This document shows positions 61,153-64,000 of a DNA stretch of 64,000 nt, piece after piece; within the stretch, counting starts at the first letter, position 1, and the number at the start of each line of letters is the position of its first letter. The stretch is from Varanus komodoensis (taxonomy: Eukaryota; Chordata; Lepidosauria; Squamata; Varanidae): contig NW_025336087.1 in NCBI RefSeq assembly GCF_004798865.1, positions 53,944,026 through 54,008,025 of the forward strand. Reading direction: 5' to 3'. The notes beneath the pieces were generated by a model, which worked only from the letters and a program-made list of their open reading frames with translations, searched no databases and was not told the DNA's origin. The translations under genes were made by a program, and so were the position numbers.

Positions 61153-64000
61153 TTTTTTTCTCTTAGTGAAACATTAATACGCAGCAGCTCATTGATTACA
61201 CTATCTCAAATATAGAAAATGATCTCTAGCAGCATAATCAAGCATTGCACATTAAGGTCAACAAGAGGCATGGGTCTACTACCACCTATGTTTTCCTTTA
61301 AACAGCACTTTGGTCCAAATCATTTTCAATTTTTGTATTCTGCTTTGACAGAGGTTTTCTCAACAGCTAATGATTATGATGATAGCCTATAAAAGGAAAA
61401 TTAAGTGACAGCTTGGATAATAACCAAGGCAAAACCCAAATCTTATAACTATCCCACCAAAAGTATTTTTAATTGAAATACCAGGGAATGGTTCCATCCT
61501 TTTACTCAGATAGGATGGGTTCTTCTGAGATAGTGTAATAGATGAGCCACTGTGTACTTCCATGCATAATTAGGGATCTAGAAAACATGGTATGTTTATA
61601 TTATTTGGAAGTCTAGCAATTTAATCTAAATATTCTGCAATAGACTCCATTCGTCTCAATTGCATGGATTCTACAGACTTGCAGAACATCTTTTTTTAAC
61701 TTTGGGAGAGGGGAATTTGTGTAAATGCAAATTTGCCAATAGGAAGAAACTTCTCATATATAAAATCATACAGCATCACTGACAAAACAAAATTCACAAA
61801 TACAGATGGGATGGATTTAACAAACTCCATAACATTATTCATAATGTGACCAAGCATCAATGTACATTTATCATTTGGCTATTCAGAGCCCTAAATACTA
61901 AAGAAGCAATGTGAAGTTCTACACCCACTGTAGAAATTCCACTCACCTGCAAGTGCCTTCCTACCTTGCTTGTAAAATGGTGATGTCTGTCTTGCATCCT
62001 GGAATCACTGTCCCTTGTCCTTTGCTCAAACAAAGCTATGTCAATAAACGCCTTCCTATATGGCAATTTTTCTCTGTGCTACTGCAAATACCGCTTCTTT
62101 CCTCAATACCAAAGTTATACTTCTATCATTGTGCCATCAATTCACCCCATGATCCTTCCTTTCACCTGTACCACTTTTGGGAAAGTCTTAATTCTTGTTT
62201 TAGTCTTATTTTATTTTTTTAAATGTCTTATCTTGAAAAACTCTGACTTGTTCCTCTTGCTCTGGGAATATTTCACAAGGACACTCCTTTATCTAGAATA
62301 AATAATCTGAACTTCCCTGAACTTGGCTCCTTTTTATATTTTATATTTTTATATTGGTTTATGCACCAGTCATAGCAGCCTTCAGTGGACTGACATCACA
62401 CTAATTAAATAAATTACAGCAGTAAGTTTCCATCCCACACAATGTGGGCTAAACATTCATGCCTGGAAGGGCTTATCCTGAACATGTGCAGATGTGCTTA
62501 GAGACACATTTCTTGAGAAAATTTGTTAAAACATAAAGGAATTATCATGCGATGAAAAATATTACATAGAATTTAAAAAGGCTGCAATGTGGCAGCCATA
62601 ACATGTGCACAAGCTCTTAGTATGTGGTTCCTGAGACTTTGAAGCCATACAGATTAGATGAAGCTATGTGGGAATAGCTTGTTGGTGTATTTTCCTATGA
62701 AACAGGCAAGGAAAAATTATTATACATCAAGTACAGATGTGTGAAAAAATGATAATCCTTGACCGGTATCAGAAAAAAGATCAAGATACTTGAAGAGAGT
62801 CATATTTGTTTTCTGGGGGGCCAATAAAACAATATTATAGTCTCATTAAATTGCTACCAAAAACAGGAAAGGAGGGCAGAAAAGCAACTTTTTGAGACAT
62901 TCAGTGCCGTTAAAGGTTGGGAAGGGACCTCTTCTGGGTCATGTAATCCTTTTTCCATCTATCAATCAGTTTGGTGCTCAAGGATGTTTTAGTATAATAA
63001 GGGCTTTTCTGTGTACTAGCAGGAAGAAGAGGCTACTGTTGTCAAACAAAAACAGCCATGTCAATTTCAGCTCCCATCAAACAAAGAGACTGAGCAACGC
63101 TTGCCAAAAGGAAAAGAACAAAATTGATAGACCTGGGTAAGAAAGGCATGTGTATCACACTTTTGAAGCTTCCAAGACACAATAGGGAACAAAGGAAAGA
63201 GCAAAGCTTTAAGGAAGCATGACAGCACCCTTTTAAGAAAAGTGCCTCTTAAAAGCTTCATAATAGATAACTCTTCTGTGATTGCTGGTACTGTGCTCTC
63301 CTGAGTAAGTCTTCACATTTTGTTCAGGCCAAGACAAAATTATAATTGGTGGAAGCAGCAAATTTAGAAAATGTTAAAGCCACCCTGCCTTTTATTTATC
63401 TCACAACAGCAAAGTATAGTGAAAATCTTCTCTCATTCAAGATAATATCTGGGGGTCCTCTGAAGTCCCACTTGCAAGCTATTTCCAAGTCCAAGCCATT
63501 TCAATTTAGTGTTGGCAAGATCTCCGCTCTTTTTATTTCATTATAAACATTTTGTATTTTTTTATAATATAAATCTTGAAGACCAAAAAATATGACTGAA
63601 AAGAATTTTGAAAAATATATCTGCTGGTTCACTTCTGAAAGCTGCTTATAGCTCAGTCCTGCACCTCTCCCTAAATTTAGCAGATTCAGAAAATCCAAAA
63701 TCCAAAAAAAATGCCCCCAAGCATGGAGTTAAATATGTGAAGGGAGGGATGCCTGCAGCCCCTGGTGCACAGGCTGATACCATGCACCTGATATCGGCAT
63801 GCTGAGCACGGCCATATTCGAATAGGAAAATTCATATGAATGCAAAGGAGTTCCTCATATTGGAGGCTACACCGTGTTCTAACTTGGTTCAAGATTTCCA
63901 GTGAAAGCTGAATTACTGGAAGGGCAAGGTCATGTCAGACTATTGCTAGGATCAATACAACAAGCCACAGTGTCTTTTTGTTTACCACTGGTCTGTCATG
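61153..64000. other. Unassigned AT-rich stretch with a CR1 tail
   Basis: Apart from the CR1 tail at 62,911-62,966 nothing is recognised. A pyrimidine-rich block at 62.05-62.33 kb with frames of 87-103 codons shows no known domain. Confidence 0.5.
62911..62966 (-). mobile_element. CR1 3'-end fragment
   Basis: 'taaaggttgggaagggacct' followed by 'ggtcatgtaatcc' is the reverse complement of the CR1 terminus (ggactagatgaccc...aggtcccttccaacc). Very short. Confidence 0.55.

Noticed and set aside
1-64000. Endogenous retrovirus or other LTR element
   Set aside because: No paired long terminal repeats, primer-binding site, or gag, protease, integrase or envelope-like frames were recognised.
1-64000. 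CRISPR arrays, operons, bacterial promoters or ribosome binding sites
   Set aside because: The window is vertebrate; tandem repeats present are microsatellites or two-copy duplications.

Overview
The window looks like intergenic DNA from a squamate reptile (lizard or snake). This rests on its repeat content: CR1, L2 and RTE-BovB LINE fossils together, a tRNA-headed SINE with a CR1-like tail, MIR-like SINE remnants, and several short palindromic or TIR-bearing DNA transposons of kinds common in squamates. I cannot say which squamate. The DNA is mostly AT-rich, apart from GC-rich islands that coincide with transposons (CR1 at 34.7-35.9 kb, a pogo-like element at 51.3-51.8 kb).

No host protein-coding gene, rRNA, tRNA or other structural RNA gene could be recognised. 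Every reading frame that resembles a known protein belongs to a mobile element: CR1 reverse transcriptase at 34.7-35.9 kb (minus), CR1 remnants at 19.2-20.0 kb (minus) and 24.7-25.0 kb (plus), L2 reverse transcriptase pieces at 9.6-10.06 kb (plus) and 13.6-14.56 kb (minus), RTE-BovB pieces at 38.0-39.1 kb and 55.3-56.5 kb (both plus), and 34 codons from the C-terminus of a hAT transposase inside the element at 52.29-52.79 kb. The remaining open frames of 60-176 codons have no recognisable domain and are best read as chance.

Layout: 0-9 kb is mostly unassigned, with one hAT-like element near 1 kb and a strong hairpin at 7.7 kb. 9.6-15.4 kb is L2-rich, with a MIR-like SINE. 18.7-25 kb is a dense graveyard of CR1, L2 tails and DNA-transposon remnants. 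27.9-33.5 kb has an L2 3' region, a palindromic element, L2 tails and a MIR core. 34.7-35.9 kb holds the best-preserved LINE. 38-39 kb is BovB. 42-49 kb has a SINE, L2 tails and a CR1 tail. 51.3-53.0 kb is a cluster of class II elements (pogo-like, hAT-Charlie-like, tiny mariner-like). 55.3-56.5 kb is a second BovB, and 58.9-63 kb has scattered small repeats. No retrovirus-like element was recognised.

I found no convincing new biological system. The most useful observations are the class II cluster with readable target-site duplications, a 60-bp L2 tail nested inside another L2, the CR1 copy whose catalytic motif is missing from an otherwise largely open frame, and an unclassified repeat present twice (24.55 and 47.42 kb). 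All family names come from recall of repeat consensus features, not from a database search.
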